Numbered from the stretch's first letter, positions 26,591-36,130 are shown. The stretch is DNA of 64,000 bases from Pseudovibrio sp000156235 (GCF_000156235.1 NZ_DS996805.1:999323-1063322), one strand, 5' to 3'. Made by a program: numbers and translations. Notes: generated from the letters alone by a model not told the origin.

Positions 26591-27361
26591 TTAGCCAGTG
26601 ACGACGACGCCGCCATCAATCACAAGTGCCTGACTGGTCATCATGCGGCTAGCCTTGGACGCCAAAAACAGTGTCGCATCAATGATATCGTCTGGCTCCA
26701 GATGCTCCTTCAGGCACTGACGGCCCAGATGTGCCTTCAGGTCTTCCGGTGTGGCCCAGAGGTCCTTCTGACGCTGTGTGAGCACCCAACCCGGCATCAA
26801 AGCGTTCACGCGGATGTTGTCTGGCCCCAGTTCTCGAGCCAGTGCGCGAGTCAGGCCGGTGATCGCTGCTTTGGAGGTCTCGTAGGCAGGATAGCCAGCG
26901 TTGCCCATCATGTAGGAGATGGAGGAGAAGTTGATGATTGAACCACCGCCTGCCGCTTTCATACCGGCTGCTGCTGCCTGAGCAGTGAAGAAGTGTGGAC
27001 GTAGGTTCACGTTCATGGATGCATCCCATTGATCTTGCGTGAACTCTTCCAGACTGTGGCGGGTATCGTTTGCAGCATTGTTGACCAGCACGGTGACTGG
27101 GCCATGCGCTTCTTCAGCCTGTTTGATGGCAGCCTGCAGTGCATCAACATCGGTGACATCACACTTGATGAACAAAGGTGCGACGCCGTGCTTTTCTTTC
27201 ATCTGCTCAGCAAAGTCGGAAGCATCTGAGCGCTGCACGAAAGCGACTTTGGCGCCTTGTTGCATGAAGCCGTCAGTGAGGCTTGCGCCGATCCCTGCTC
27301 CACCGCCCGTGATGAATACACTTGCATCCTTCAGATCATGAAAGGTGACATTCCCAGACAT
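26591..27361 (-). CDS. Sugar 1-dehydrogenase-type SDR (galactose/xylose dehydrogenase-like)
   Basis: This 256-residue SDR has TGGGAGIG, NNAANDTRH, the Ser in NFSSISYMMG and YETSK. The combination NNAxNDxRH, MNVNLRPHFFTAQA and GGGSIINFSSIS resembles aldose 1-dehydrogenases such as Caulobacter XylB and rhizobial galactose dehydrogenase. It would oxidise the galactose released by MelA to a galactonolactone. A GGGGGA ribosome binding site precedes the ATG. It lies downstream of melA on the same strand, separated by about 120 bases that include a hairpin. Confidence 0.85.
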   Translation of the reverse strand: MSGNVTFHDLKDASVFITGGGAGIGASLTDGFMQQGAKVAFVQRSDASDFAEQMKEKHGVAPLFIKCDVTDVDALQAAIKQAEEAHGPVTVLVNNAANDTRHSLEEFTQDQWDASMNVNLRPHFFTAQAAAAGMKAAGGGSIINFSSISYMMGNAGYPAYETSKAAITGLTRALARELGPDNIRVNALMPGWVLTQRQKDLWATPEDLKAHLGRQCLKEHLEPDDIIDATLFLASKASRMMTSQALVIDGGVVVTG

Positions 27362-27410
27362 TTGTTCCCCCAGGGAGTGCTTGGCACTCTTCTTTGATAT
27401 ATCAGAATAT

Positions 27411-27448
27411 ACATAAGCGGCTGCCTCGTTCCAGACAACCGCTTATGT
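27411..27448 (-). repeat. Hairpin between melA and the sugar dehydrogenase gene
   Basis: ACATAAGCGG (27411-27420) and CCGCTTATGT (27439-27448) form a 10-bp stem with an 18-base loop. No T tract follows in either direction, so it is more likely an mRNA processing or stability element than a terminator. Confidence 0.5.
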
Positions 27449-27480
27449 CATCGCATTACTCTAACAAGCACAGGTTCTTT

Positions 27481-28851
27481 TTACGCAGTTTCAAGCACTT
27501 GCTTCTGCGTCCATGCTGGCAACCAGTCCTTGTGCGCTTCCAGAAGCTCGTCCACCATTGCCCAGATCTGCTCCAGATCCAGCTCCGCTGCGGTGTGCGG
27601 ATCCAGCATGGCTGCGTGGTAGATATGCTCACGGTTCTCGGTCATGAGAGCTTCAACTGTCAGCTCCTGCGGGCCGATGTTGGTGCGCATAAGTGCGGCC
27701 AGCTGTGCAGGCAATTTGCCGATATGCGTTGGCTGAATGCCGTTGCGATCAACGAGGCAAGGCACTTCCACCGCGCAATCTTGAGGCAGTGAGGTGATGT
27801 AGCCTTTGTTCTGTACGTTTCCGTAGATTACGGATGGTTCGCCCGTCCAGATGGAGTTCATGATGGTGGAGGCGTACTCTTGACTGCGCTCCACTTCGAT
27901 GCTCTCGGCGTTCTTGTAGTCTTCCACTTGAGACTTCCAGCGTTCGATCTGCTCTACGCAGCGAACCGGATATTCATCGAGCGGAATGGAGTATTTCTCC
28001 AGAAGATCGGGACGGTCGCGCTTGATAAACCACGGCACATACTCGGAAAAATGCTCTGAGCTTTCAGTCACGAAGTGGCCAAGACGGGTGAGCATTTCGT
28101 AGCGCACCACGTTCTGACAGCGTGGATTCCAAGTGGATGGCTTTGGATAGCGACCTTCACGATAGCCTTCCATCAGACGTGGGTAGAGGTCTTCGAAAGT
28201 ACCGTCTTCCTTGATCTCTTCCAGATACAGGTAGAATGCCATGTGATTGATACCTGCACATTTATAGCGGATATTTGCAGGATCCAGATCAAGGTCGTGG
28301 GCCAGTTCTTTCACCGTACCCTGAACAGAGTGGCAGAGGCCTACCTGTTTGATTTGTGGGTACTTTTGCGCGATGGCCCAGATGTTGATCGCCATTGGGT
28401 TCACATATTGCAGCATGACCGCTTCCGGGCAAACCTTGAGCATATCTTCGCAGATGCTCCAGAGGTGCGGAACGGTGCGCAGGCCGCGCATGATGCCGCC
28501 GATGCCGAGGGTGTCAGCGATGGTTTGGCGCAGGCCGTATTTCTTTGGAATTTCGAAATCGGTTACAGTGCACGGCTCGTAGCCGCCGATCTGGAAGGCG
28601 ACCACAACAAAGTCAGCGGAATCAAGAGCTTCCATCTGGTTGGTGTGGGTTGAAACAGTTGCGCTCACTCCCAGCGTCGCAATCAGTTTGCGGGCAACGA
28701 TTTCAGATTCATCAAGGCGCTCTTCGTTGATATCCATGAGAGCAACGTGTGCTCCGGACAGCGCCGGACGCTGCAGAATATCGCCGATGATGTTCTTCAT
28801 GAAGGTGGTCGAACCGGCACCAACAAAGGTAATTTTGGGGTTTCGGGCCAT
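27481..28851 (-). CDS. melA: Alpha-galactosidase, glycoside hydrolase family 4 (MelA)
   Basis: This 456-residue enzyme is an NAD+ and Mn2+-dependent alpha-galactosidase acting in the cytoplasm. The N-terminal Rossmann motif ITFVGAGST is followed by VVVAFQIGGYEPCTVTDFEI, LGIGGIMRGLRT, the metal Cys/His region GLCHSVQGT, CAGINHMAF and VTESSEHFSEY. These runs match E. coli MelA almost word for word, so the assignment is stronger than for most family 4 members. It hydrolyses melibiose and related alpha-galactosides, presumably imported by the adjacent ABC system. A GGGAGAAAAG ribosome binding site precedes the ATG. Confidence 0.95.
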   Translation of the reverse strand: MARNPKITFVGAGSTTFMKNIIGDILQRPALSGAHVALMDINEERLDESEIVARKLIATLGVSATVSTHTNQMEALDSADFVVVAFQIGGYEPCTVTDFEIPKKYGLRQTIADTLGIGGIMRGLRTVPHLWSICEDMLKVCPEAVMLQYVNPMAINIWAIAQKYPQIKQVGLCHSVQGTVKELAHDLDLDPANIRYKCAGINHMAFYLYLEEIKEDGTFEDLYPRLMEGYREGRYPKPSTWNPRCQNVVRYEMLTRLGHFVTESSEHFSEYVPWFIKRDRPDLLEKYSIPLDEYPVRCVEQIERWKSQVEDYKNAESIEVERSQEYASTIMNSIWTGEPSVIYGNVQNKGYITSLPQDCAVEVPCLVDRNGIQPTHIGKLPAQLAALMRTNIGPQELTVEALMTENREHIYHAAMLDPHTAAELDLEQIWAMVDELLEAHKDWLPAWTQKQVLETA

Positions 28852-29036
28852 GCTTTTCTCCCATTTCCCGAAGGGCTCGCCAGCGCTTCAGGTTGCATAG
28901 TTCTTGAGGGGATAACCGGAAAGCCTTGAGACGAACGTCCTGCAGCTCACCTTTGAGCAAAACCTATGGGGCGGCGGCGTCTATTTCTTCCCGTTTTCTA
29001 TTCTAAATTTCCGGAAACCACGGCAAATGAGGGAAG

Positions 29037-30458
29037 TTACGCAGTATCTGCCATGCTTGACGCAGCGTCTTCACCTGCCAGCTGTGAAGAGATAAAGCCG
29101 TTTCGCTCCAGTACTTTAGCAGTTTTGAATAAATACTCTTCGCCGTAGCGCGGGCCAATGAGTTGGATGCCGATTGGGATGCCCTCGTGTTTCTCTTTGC
29201 TTGGGACACTCATGGACGGCAGGTCGAGGAAATTCATCGATCCGAGGTAAGTGGTTGTTTTTATGATCTCTTCAAGGCTTCCAACCGATTTGACGTCGGC
29301 GCCTGCCTCAAATGCGTTTTTTGTGCAAACGGGTGCAATGATTACGGGATATTTGCGTTGAAATTGGTCAATCAGGCGGTGGTAGTGGGATCTGGAGGCC
29401 AAAGCGCGTGCATAGCCGTGATAGTCCATGGGCGGGGATAGTTGTGTATAGTACTCAAACACGGTGCGCAGCTGCTCTGAGGCGAACTTGTCGATGATTG
29501 TCTCTTTTTGCAGCGCCACTTCGGTGATCAGCAAAGAAGAGTAGCGGTCGAAGGCCTCCTGAATGAAGTCAATTGAGCTGCTCTCCACCTTGTATCCCCG
29601 CTGCGCCAACACCTCTCCAGCCTGTTTCAGCACCTCGTTAATTTTCGGATCGGCATCAGGCGGTGTGATGAGTGCGACGGTGTTGGGATAGGACTTATCC
29701 TCGTCCATGTCTGGCAGAGACCACGTATCCAGATCAGAATAACCACGCATGACATCGTAGGCGAGTTTGAGGTCATCGACGGATCGTGCGAGCGGGCCCT
29801 GGGCGGATGACAGCTGGATGGTCATGGGGCGCTCTGCCGGGCTGGTGGCGTTGTAAAACGGTATGCGGCCGTGGGATGGACGCAGGCCGAGGACGCCGCA
29901 GCAAAAAGCTGGCAGGCGGATGGAGCCCGAAAGGTCTGAGCCGTGGGCGATATAGCCGATGCCAGCAGCTAGTGAGCTGCCTGCTCCGCCGCTTGAACCG
30001 CCCGGCGTGAGAGCCGGGTTCCACGGGTTCAATGTCTGGCCGAACAAGACGTTGTCTGTATGGAAGCGCCACGACATTTCCGGCGTGTTGGTGCGGCCAA
30101 TGGGGATGGCCCCTGCCCGTTTCAGGCGCTCGACCAGAGGTGCATCCTGTTTGGCGATCAGGCCTGCGAAGGCTTTGACACCGTTGTTGGTTGAAGCACC
30201 TTCCTGATCAACATTTTCCTTGATAGTCACGGGTACGCCGTGGAGTGGGCCAAGTTCATCACCGCGTTCAATGGCCTGATCTGCCAGTTCAGCTGCTTTA
30301 CGGGCCTTATCGTCATATCTGGTGGTCACTGCATTCAGATGAGCTTTTTCATCTATGCGGGCCAGATGCTGATCAATCACCTCAGCGCTGGAAATCTGGC
30401 GGTTGCGGATCGCGGCTGCAACTTCGGTAGCTGTCAGTTTAAAGATGTTGTCGGTCAT
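29037..30458 (-). CDS. Amidase (amidase-signature family)
   Basis: This 473-residue hydrolase has the Ser-cisSer-Lys triad of the amidase-signature family: Lys in VTIKENVD, the Gly/Ser-rich stretch GGSSGGAGSSLAAG, and the nucleophile Ser in GSDLSGSIRLPA. Members hydrolyse aliphatic or aryl amides; the specific amide is unknown. The gene starts 12 bases after the TRAP permease gene, so the imported compound may be the amide itself. No gatB or gatC gene is adjacent, which argues against a GatA role. Confidence 0.88.
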   Translation of the reverse strand: MTDNIFKLTATEVAAAIRNRQISSAEVIDQHLARIDEKAHLNAVTTRYDDKARKAAELADQAIERGDELGPLHGVPVTIKENVDQEGASTNNGVKAFAGLIAKQDAPLVERLKRAGAIPIGRTNTPEMSWRFHTDNVLFGQTLNPWNPALTPGGSSGGAGSSLAAGIGYIAHGSDLSGSIRLPAFCCGVLGLRPSHGRIPFYNATSPAERPMTIQLSSAQGPLARSVDDLKLAYDVMRGYSDLDTWSLPDMDEDKSYPNTVALITPPDADPKINEVLKQAGEVLAQRGYKVESSSIDFIQEAFDRYSSLLITEVALQKETIIDKFASEQLRTVFEYYTQLSPPMDYHGYARALASRSHYHRLIDQFQRKYPVIIAPVCTKNAFEAGADVKSVGSLEEIIKTTTYLGSMNFLDLPSMSVPSKEKHEGIPIGIQLIGPRYGEEYLFKTAKVLERNGFISSQLAGEDAASSMADTA

Positions 30459-30470
30459 TTTGCAGGTTCC

Positions 30471-31733
30471 TCAGCTAACGAAGATCAAGGAGAGTTCTGG
30501 CAGGAAAGTGACGAGCAGCAGTACAATGAGCATAAGCAGGACAAACGGCACGATAGATCTGGTGACTGTCCAGAAGCTTTCTTTGAAGGCCTGCGAGGCC
30601 ACCACAAGGTTGATGCCGACGGGCGGCGTAAGCAGGCCAATCTCCAGATTGATGATCATGATGATGCCCAGATGCACCGGATCGATGCCGTAAGCGACGG
30701 CAACGGGTAGCAGGATCGGTGCCATGATCAGCAGTGCTGAGATGATTTCCATAAAGAAACCAACCAGCAGGAGCAGGATATTGAGGCCAATCAGGAAGAG
30801 CCATTTCTCCTCAACATGGGCAGACAACCAATCTGCCAGCTGGCCCGGCACCTGCTCGGTGGTCAGCACCATGTTCAGAGTTGCTGCGATGGCGACAATG
30901 GGCAGTAGACCACCGAGTAACTGGGTGGTGTGAATGACAGCGTCCCAAAGCTGCGATAGCGTCAGTTCCTTATAGATGAACAGCTCAACAGCGAGCGCAT
31001 ATGCCAATGCAATGGCCGCGCTTTCAGTTGCGGTGAAGTAGCCGGAGTAGATGCCGCCGAGCAGAATGACGGGCATGAGCAATGACCAGACGCCATTGGA
31101 TATGGCTGAGCCTGCCTCTGCTAGGTCAAAACCAATGCGCGGTATGGTTCTGTTCACCCATGCCGAGTAAGAGGCCAGAATGAGTGTGAGCAGCAACCCC
31201 GGAACAATACCAGCCAGGAACATGTCGGTGATCGACGTTTCCGTAACCAGTCCGTAGATGATCATCGGGATACTGGGCGGAATAACGACACCCAGTGTGC
31301 CTGCACTGGAGAGCGCTCCAAGGGCGTATGGGGTTGAGTACCCCTGCTCCTTCAAAGCTGGATAAAGAACCGTGCCCACGGCCAGCAGTGTGACCATTGA
31401 AGAGCCGGAAATCGCTGCAAAGAAGGCGCAGGACAAAATAGTTGCCACCCCAAGGCCGCCGGACAGCGAGCCGGTGAGCTGCTTTAGCACATTTACAAGA
31501 CGCTCTGCGATGGCACCGCGGCTCATGATGGACCCGCAAAGCAGGAAGACCGGGATTGAGAGCAGCGCCTCACGGTCCAGTGCCGCCCAGAAGTCCTCTG
31601 CCATGAACATCAGCTCGCCGTCGCTGTAAAACAGCTGCACAGCACCGCCCAGAACCATCAGGATCACGATCAGGTTCTGGCGCAAGACCAGCATGAGGAT
31701 GACAGCGAGTGTTAGAAGGACAGCGGTGCTCAT
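30471..31733 (-). CDS. TRAP transporter large permease (DctM)
   Basis: This 420-residue inner-membrane protein has about 12 hydrophobic helices and DctM patterns such as GSIMSRGAIAERLVNVL, ISGSSMVTLLAVGTVLYPAL and GVVIPPSIPMIIYG. It is the ion-coupled transport subunit. Its ATG overlaps the small-permease stop as ATGA. It functions with the small permease and the binding protein encoded upstream. Confidence 0.92.
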   Translation of the reverse strand: MSTAVLLTLAVILMLVLRQNLIVILMVLGGAVQLFYSDGELMFMAEDFWAALDREALLSIPVFLLCGSIMSRGAIAERLVNVLKQLTGSLSGGLGVATILSCAFFAAISGSSMVTLLAVGTVLYPALKEQGYSTPYALGALSSAGTLGVVIPPSIPMIIYGLVTETSITDMFLAGIVPGLLLTLILASYSAWVNRTIPRIGFDLAEAGSAISNGVWSLLMPVILLGGIYSGYFTATESAAIALAYALAVELFIYKELTLSQLWDAVIHTTQLLGGLLPIVAIAATLNMVLTTEQVPGQLADWLSAHVEEKWLFLIGLNILLLLVGFFMEIISALLIMAPILLPVAVAYGIDPVHLGIIMIINLEIGLLTPPVGINLVVASQAFKESFWTVTRSIVPFVLLMLIVLLLVTFLPELSLIFVS

Positions 31734-32218
31734 TCCAGATCAGCCTCCGCTGGTTTCAACGAGGGCATCACGGCAAAGCCAAAATGGCGGAGCGCATTGG
31801 AATAGAAGGCGTAGGGCATGATGGTTTGGAACCACCACAGTGGCCAATCCACAACGGGCACGAGAAAGCCAATCTCATAGGACGAGCGTACAAGCTCAAA
31901 AGAGATGTAGCCAGCAAGCAGGAAGAGGCATCCGCTCAAGACATCTCCCAGTTTTTGCAGCAGGGCCTGCCATGCGTGTGGCAGCACATTATCCGTGAAC
32001 TTGGGGCGGATGTGGGTGCCGGAGGACGTTGCCAGCCCCAAGCCAAGCATGCCTGCAAATATGGCGGAAAACAAAGCGATTTTGCTGCTGTGCATCAACG
32101 AGGTCTCAAAGAACTCACGCGCGACCACATCTGCCAGCATGGCTACCACAACAATGATGTAGGCCAGTGCCGCAAAGGTCGCTTCAAAGCGGTAGAGCAG
32201 ATGGAAAAATCGCTTCAT
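31730..32218 (-). CDS. TRAP transporter small permease (DctQ)
   Basis: This 162-residue protein has four predicted membrane helices and the DctQ pattern ADVVAREFFETSLMHSSKIALF with a later SGTHIRPKF. It forms the membrane complex with the large permease. A hairpin lies between it and the upstream binding-protein gene. Confidence 0.88.
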   Translation of the reverse strand: MKRFFHLLYRFEATFAALAYIIVVVAMLADVVAREFFETSLMHSSKIALFSAIFAGMLGLGLATSSGTHIRPKFTDNVLPHAWQALLQKLGDVLSGCLFLLAGYISFELVRSSYEIGFLVPVVDWPLWWFQTIMPYAFYSNALRHFGFAVMPSLKPAEADLE

Positions 32219-32228
32219 GCAAAATGAA

Positions 32229-32255
32229 AAGAGCCCTTAAAACGGGCGGGCTCTT
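32229..32255 (-). terminator. Intra-operon terminator-like hairpin
   Basis: AAGAGCCC (32229-32236) and GGGCTCTT (32248-32255) form an 8-bp stem. On the minus strand it is followed by TTCATTTT, close to an intrinsic terminator. It lies between the TRAP binding-protein gene and the permease genes and probably lowers permease expression. Confidence 0.65.
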
Positions 32256-32270
32256 CCTTTCTGGTTCAAG

Positions 32271-33269
32271 TCAAAGTGTGCAGGCTTGTCTTGCCTCCAG
32301 AATTTTCGGCCAGATTTCTTCTGCCTGACCACCAATTGAGCTGACCAACTGCTCTCGCAGTGGCACAACGGCTGTCTTCCAAGATTCGCGCTGTTCCGCT
32401 GACAGCTTATGGACGTGACCACCGTTTTCCTGAAAACCTGCGACCATGCCGTCCGCCATATTGCGCACTTCATCCCGCAAGCCCTGAACAGGCACCAGTG
32501 CGTTGGTGATGCTCTCCTGCTCCGTTGCGCTCAGCTTCTTCCAGGTGCGCATGCTCATAACGAGCGCGCCAGACTGATGCAGGTGGGCGGAAAGAGTGAG
32601 ATGGGGTGCCAATTTGCCCATGCCCATGGCCACATAGGTCATGGCTGGCAGTGTTCCGCCCTCCACCATTCCGGTCTGGATGGCAGATGGGGTTTCCGCC
32701 AATGGCAACACAACCCCGTTTGCACCCATGCCCTGCCAGAAGTTGGCGGAGTATTTTGCAGGAGCGGCCCGCACTTTGACGCCTTTGACATCATCCAGCG
32801 TGACCAGCGGTTTAGTTCCGAATGCGTGGATCCAGCCGAGTTCATTCCATTGGAGGAACTTCAGGCCTTTCTTTTCAAAAAGCGGTTCAAAAACAGATGT
32901 GAGGTGCTTGTCCATGGCGCAATCGATCTGGGCATAACTGTCCCATAAGAACGGGACGCCCATGAGCGCCATTTCGGGCACCACAGTTGAAAACGCAGTC
33001 ATGGAAGAGCCGAGAATATCAATACGTCCGCGAATGGTCTTTTGAACCATCACAGGTTCAGTGCCGAGCTGGCCTGCATGAAATAATTTCGCGCTTATTT
33101 CACCTTCAGAATTTGTGCTGATCTTTTCGGCGATGGCATCAACATGTTTTACCCAAGGGGTACCCAGAGGTGCACTTGTTGCAAACTTCAGTTCTTTCGC
33201 GGCTTCAGCGCCCCCAACTGACGCAACGATAGATGCGGCAGCACCCAGCAATAAACCATGTATTTTCAT
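32271..33269 (-). CDS. TRAP transporter solute-binding protein (DctP family)
   Basis: This 332-residue periplasmic protein starts at ATG 33269, behind GGGGGG; an open extension to 33296 is not supported. A signal peptide (to about residue 24, GGAEAA) precedes KELKFATSAPLGTPWVKHV. The ligand-binding signature is visible as VKVRAAPAKYSANFWQGMGANGVVLPLAE, with the conserved Arg that holds the substrate carboxylate. It is divergent from the TetR gene at 33403. The substrate is probably an organic acid or an amide-bearing acid given the amidase gene. Confidence 0.9.
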   Translation of the reverse strand: MKIHGLLLGAAASIVASVGGAEAAKELKFATSAPLGTPWVKHVDAIAEKISTNSEGEISAKLFHAGQLGTEPVMVQKTIRGRIDILGSSMTAFSTVVPEMALMGVPFLWDSYAQIDCAMDKHLTSVFEPLFEKKGLKFLQWNELGWIHAFGTKPLVTLDDVKGVKVRAAPAKYSANFWQGMGANGVVLPLAETPSAIQTGMVEGGTLPAMTYVAMGMGKLAPHLTLSAHLHQSGALVMSMRTWKKLSATEQESITNALVPVQGLRDEVRNMADGMVAGFQENGGHVHKLSAEQRESWKTAVVPLREQLVSSIGGQAEEIWPKILEARQACTL

Positions 33270-33402
33270 CGTCCCCCCTATATGTTCCCAAATCACACAT
33301 GCATTCTGCTATTATCGGTGGCCCCAACCTGAGAGATGCTATAGTTTGGCAACTCTATTCTCATTATCAAAAACAGAACTTATCGTCTAGTTTGAGTGTA
33401 AA

Positions 33403-34071
33403 ATGAAATCTTATAAGCCAAAACAAAAACGAGGCTATGAGGCGGAGCAGAATTTCCTGCAAGCTGCAAAAACGATTTTTGCCAAGGAAGGTGTGGCACG
33501 GGCGCGGGTTTCAGATATCGTTCAACTCGCGGGCTCTTCAACGGGCAATTTTTACTTTCGATTCAAGAACAAAGAGATGTTGTTCGAGCGCCTTTTTGAA
33601 ATATACGAGGAGCATGCGCAAGGCCTTATTCAGGACTTGCAGGACCCGTTGGGGTCTTTGGAGAGCACCATTTACTTTGTCACAGCCCTGAACCAGCAAC
33701 TGCTTCAGGAAAATGTCGGGCTTTACCGTGCTGCCCATGAAGTTTCCGCCAAAGAGCCTGAAACCTGGAAGCGATTCCAACAGCTGACTCTGGCCACTGC
33801 AGAGCGTATTCTGACCCTCTGTGAGCCTTATAAAGATGAGATCCCTTTTGAAGATTGGGAGCTTCAGGTGCGTCAGGCGATTCAGCTGATCACTGGCTTT
33901 ACGGCCAATCAGGCGATCCGTGATGCAGGCCCTGCCCATTTTGGGTCTCAAGCGATGGTCGACATGCTCTTCCTGGCCGCTATGGGCGTGCTGGGGCGTA
34001 CTCCATCAAAAGAGTTTGAGAGCCAAAAAGAGAAAATCCATCAGATATTGAAGGATGACCGATATTCCTAA
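33403..34071 (+). CDS. TetR-family regulator
   Basis: This 222-residue regulator has an N-terminal helix-turn-helix (about 14-60: AAKTIFAKEGVARARVSDIVQLAGSST, with NFYFRFKNKEML; listed here in parts) and an all-helical ligand domain. It could control the divergent TRAP-amidase operon or the acyl-CoA ligase gene 59 bases downstream, or both. The pairing of TetR with a fatty acyl-CoA ligase also fits fatty-acid regulators, so its ligand is uncertain. Confidence 0.85.
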   Translation: MKSYKPKQKRGYEAEQNFLQAAKTIFAKEGVARARVSDIVQLAGSSTGNFYFRFKNKEMLFERLFEIYEEHAQGLIQDLQDPLGSLESTIYFVTALNQQLLQENVGLYRAAHEVSAKEPETWKRFQQLTLATAERILTLCEPYKDEIPFEDWELQVRQAIQLITGFTANQAIRDAGPAHFGSQAMVDMLFLAAMGVLGRTPSKEFESQKEKIHQILKDDRYS

Positions 34072-34130
34072 AGCGTAAGCTGAAAGAATATTCTAATATA
34101 CGCGTATAAGTTTTAATTTTGGGAGGAATT

Positions 34131-35765
34131 ATGACTGATACACTTAGTGCTCCAGCGTGGACACCTACTGTATTTACCAAGCCAATCAACGTGAATGGCT
34201 ACAGATCTGTCGTGGAAATATTTGAGGAGGCAAATGGCCGCTTCGCAGATAATGTAGCCTTCACCAACTTTGGTCAGTCACTTACATTTAAAGATGTTGA
34301 TGAGAAGTCACGCGCAGTTGCTGCCTATTTGCAGAATGAGCTGGGCCTGAAAAAAGGCGACCGCGTCGCCATTATGCTACCGAATATTCTGGCGTTTCCG
34401 GTTATCATGTTCGGCATATTGCGCGCCGGACTTGTGCAGGTGAACGTCAACCCTCTCTACACACCGCGCGAGTTGAAACATCAATTGAATGATGCGGATA
34501 CGGATACCATCTTCATTTTCTCAGGCTCCAGCCCAACTCTGGCAGAAGTGGTTGCTGATACGCCGATCAAGAATGTGCTAATCGCGAATGTGGGAGATGC
34601 CACCGGGGTGGATATGCCCTCGCCGCCTGCGCATGAGATGTTTGCGGATCGTTTGACGGTCAAAGACGTGCTTGCGAAGGGCGAGCAGCTGGAGTTTACG
34701 CCCCCGCAAATCAATCCAAGCGATCTGATTTACCTGCAGTATACAGGCGGCACAACTGGCCTATCCAAAGGTGCCGCGCTCAGCCATGGCAATCTGGTAG
34801 CAAACATTGCGCAGTTTGATGCGGCGACTGATGGCTTTATGCGGGCGGGCGAAGAGATCGTGATCACGGCGCTGCCGCTCTATCATATCTTCGCGTTGAT
34901 GGTGAACTGCCTGTCGTTCTACTGGCTTGGCTCTCAGAACGTCCTGATCACCAACCCGCGAGACATGCCGGGGTTTGTGGGTGAGCTGAAGAACTGGAAG
35001 TTCAGTGTCATTACCGGTGTGAATACGCTCTTCAATGGCCTTTTGCATACGCCGGGCTTTGATGAGCTGGACTTCAGCAACTACAAGTTCGCCATGGGTG
35101 GTGGCTCTGCCATTCAGCGGGCGATTTCGGATAGATGGAAGCAGGTGACCGGCCATCACATCATTGAAGGCTATGGCCTGAGTGAGACGTCGCCAATCCT
35201 GTCCGTGAACCCGTTTGACAGCACCGAGTTTACCGAGACTGTCGGCCAGTCCATGCCGATGACGGAGATCAAGTTGCTGGATGCGGAGGACAATGAAGTT
35301 CCGCTTGGCCAGCCGGGCGAGCTTTGCGCGCGCGGCCCGCAGATCATGCAGGGATACTGGCGCAAGCCGGATGCAACAGCTGCTGTGATGACCCCGGATG
35401 GGTTCTTCCGCACCGGTGATATCGCGATCATGGACCAGCGCAACAACTTCAAGATCGTGGAACGGAAGAAGGACATGGTGCTTGTGTCCGGCTTCAACGT
35501 TTATCCGGCTGAGGTTGAGGCAGTGATTGCCGAGATCGCGGGCGTGGTTGAGGTCGCCGTTGCAGGAACATCCGATGAGCGGACTGGTGAGGCTGTGAAG
35601 GCCTTTGTGGTGCGCAGCAGTGAGGATGTGACGCCGGAAGCGGTTCAGGAATACTGCCATAAAGCGATGGCGGCCTATAAAGTGCCGAAACACGTGGAGT
35701 TTTTGGAAGAGCTGCCAAAATCCACCGTGGGTAAAATCCTGCGCCGTGAGCTGCGGGACAAGTAA
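34131..35765 (+). CDS. fadD: Long-chain fatty acid-CoA ligase (FadD-like)
   Basis: This 544-residue AMP-forming ligase starts at ATG 34131, directly behind GGGAGGAATT; the open extension to 34119 is only ribosome binding site. Motifs are YTGGTTGLSKGAALSH, GYGLSETSPI, GFFRTGDIAIMD and VERKKDMVLVSGFNVYPAEVE, the last two being characteristic of FadD. It activates fatty acids for beta-oxidation. It follows the TetR gene and ends at a strong terminator. Confidence 0.9.
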   Translation: MTDTLSAPAWTPTVFTKPINVNGYRSVVEIFEEANGRFADNVAFTNFGQSLTFKDVDEKSRAVAAYLQNELGLKKGDRVAIMLPNILAFPVIMFGILRAGLVQVNVNPLYTPRELKHQLNDADTDTIFIFSGSSPTLAEVVADTPIKNVLIANVGDATGVDMPSPPAHEMFADRLTVKDVLAKGEQLEFTPPQINPSDLIYLQYTGGTTGLSKGAALSHGNLVANIAQFDAATDGFMRAGEEIVITALPLYHIFALMVNCLSFYWLGSQNVLITNPRDMPGFVGELKNWKFSVITGVNTLFNGLLHTPGFDELDFSNYKFAMGGGSAIQRAISDRWKQVTGHHIIEGYGLSETSPILSVNPFDSTEFTETVGQSMPMTEIKLLDAEDNEVPLGQPGELCARGPQIMQGYWRKPDATAAVMTPDGFFRTGDIAIMDQRNNFKIVERKKDMVLVSGFNVYPAEVEAVIAEIAGVVEVAVAGTSDERTGEAVKAFVVRSSEDVTPEAVQEYCHKAMAAYKVPKHVEFLEELPKSTVGKILRRELRDK

Positions 35766-35785
35766 GTTTCCTGTCAGACGACATA

Positions 35786-35820
35786 AAAAGAGCCGCAGTT
35801 TGATCGCTGCGGCTTTTTTC
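35786..35820. terminator. Intrinsic terminator
   Basis: GCCGCAG (35793-35799) pairs with CTGCGGC (35808-35814), preceded by AAAAA and followed by TTTTTT. It ends the fadD transcript and, being near-symmetric, can also end the converging pyrimidine operon. Confidence 0.88.
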
Positions 35821-35842
35821 GTTTCATCTGGTATGGTGTGCG

Positions 35843-36130
35843 TTATGCGCCTTCCACAATGATGATGTTGGCAATGCCAGCGTTTTCGCGATGTTTTTTG
35901 GCTGCCTGATACTCTTCGCTGTTGTAGCAAGCCATCGCGGTTTCCATATCAGCAAACTCGATGACTACATTGCGGGGATGGTTGGTGCCTTCCAGATCCT
36001 CAAACTTACCGCCGCGCGCCAGAACGTTGGCGTTGTACTTTTTGAAAGCGGCAGAGGCTCCGTCTGCATAGAGCTTGTATGGCTCAGGATCTGTGACTGT
36101 GACGTGAGCGACCCAATAGGCTTTTGGCAT
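35843..36130 (-). CDS. DUF1330 family small protein
   Basis: This 95-residue protein is a dimeric ferredoxin-like (Dabb-type) fold candidate, with the DUF1330 pattern AYWVAHVTVTDPEPYKLYADGA, FEDLEGTNHPRNVVIEFADM (given in parts) and YNSEEYQAAKKHR. DUF1330 has no established function. It is the last gene of the leftward pyrimidine operon, 77 bases after the NCS1 permease gene, so it may have an accessory role there. Confidence 0.85.
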   Translation of the reverse strand: MPKAYWVAHVTVTDPEPYKLYADGASAAFKKYNANVLARGGKFEDLEGTNHPRNVVIEFADMETAMACYNSEEYQAAKKHRENAGIANIIIVEGA

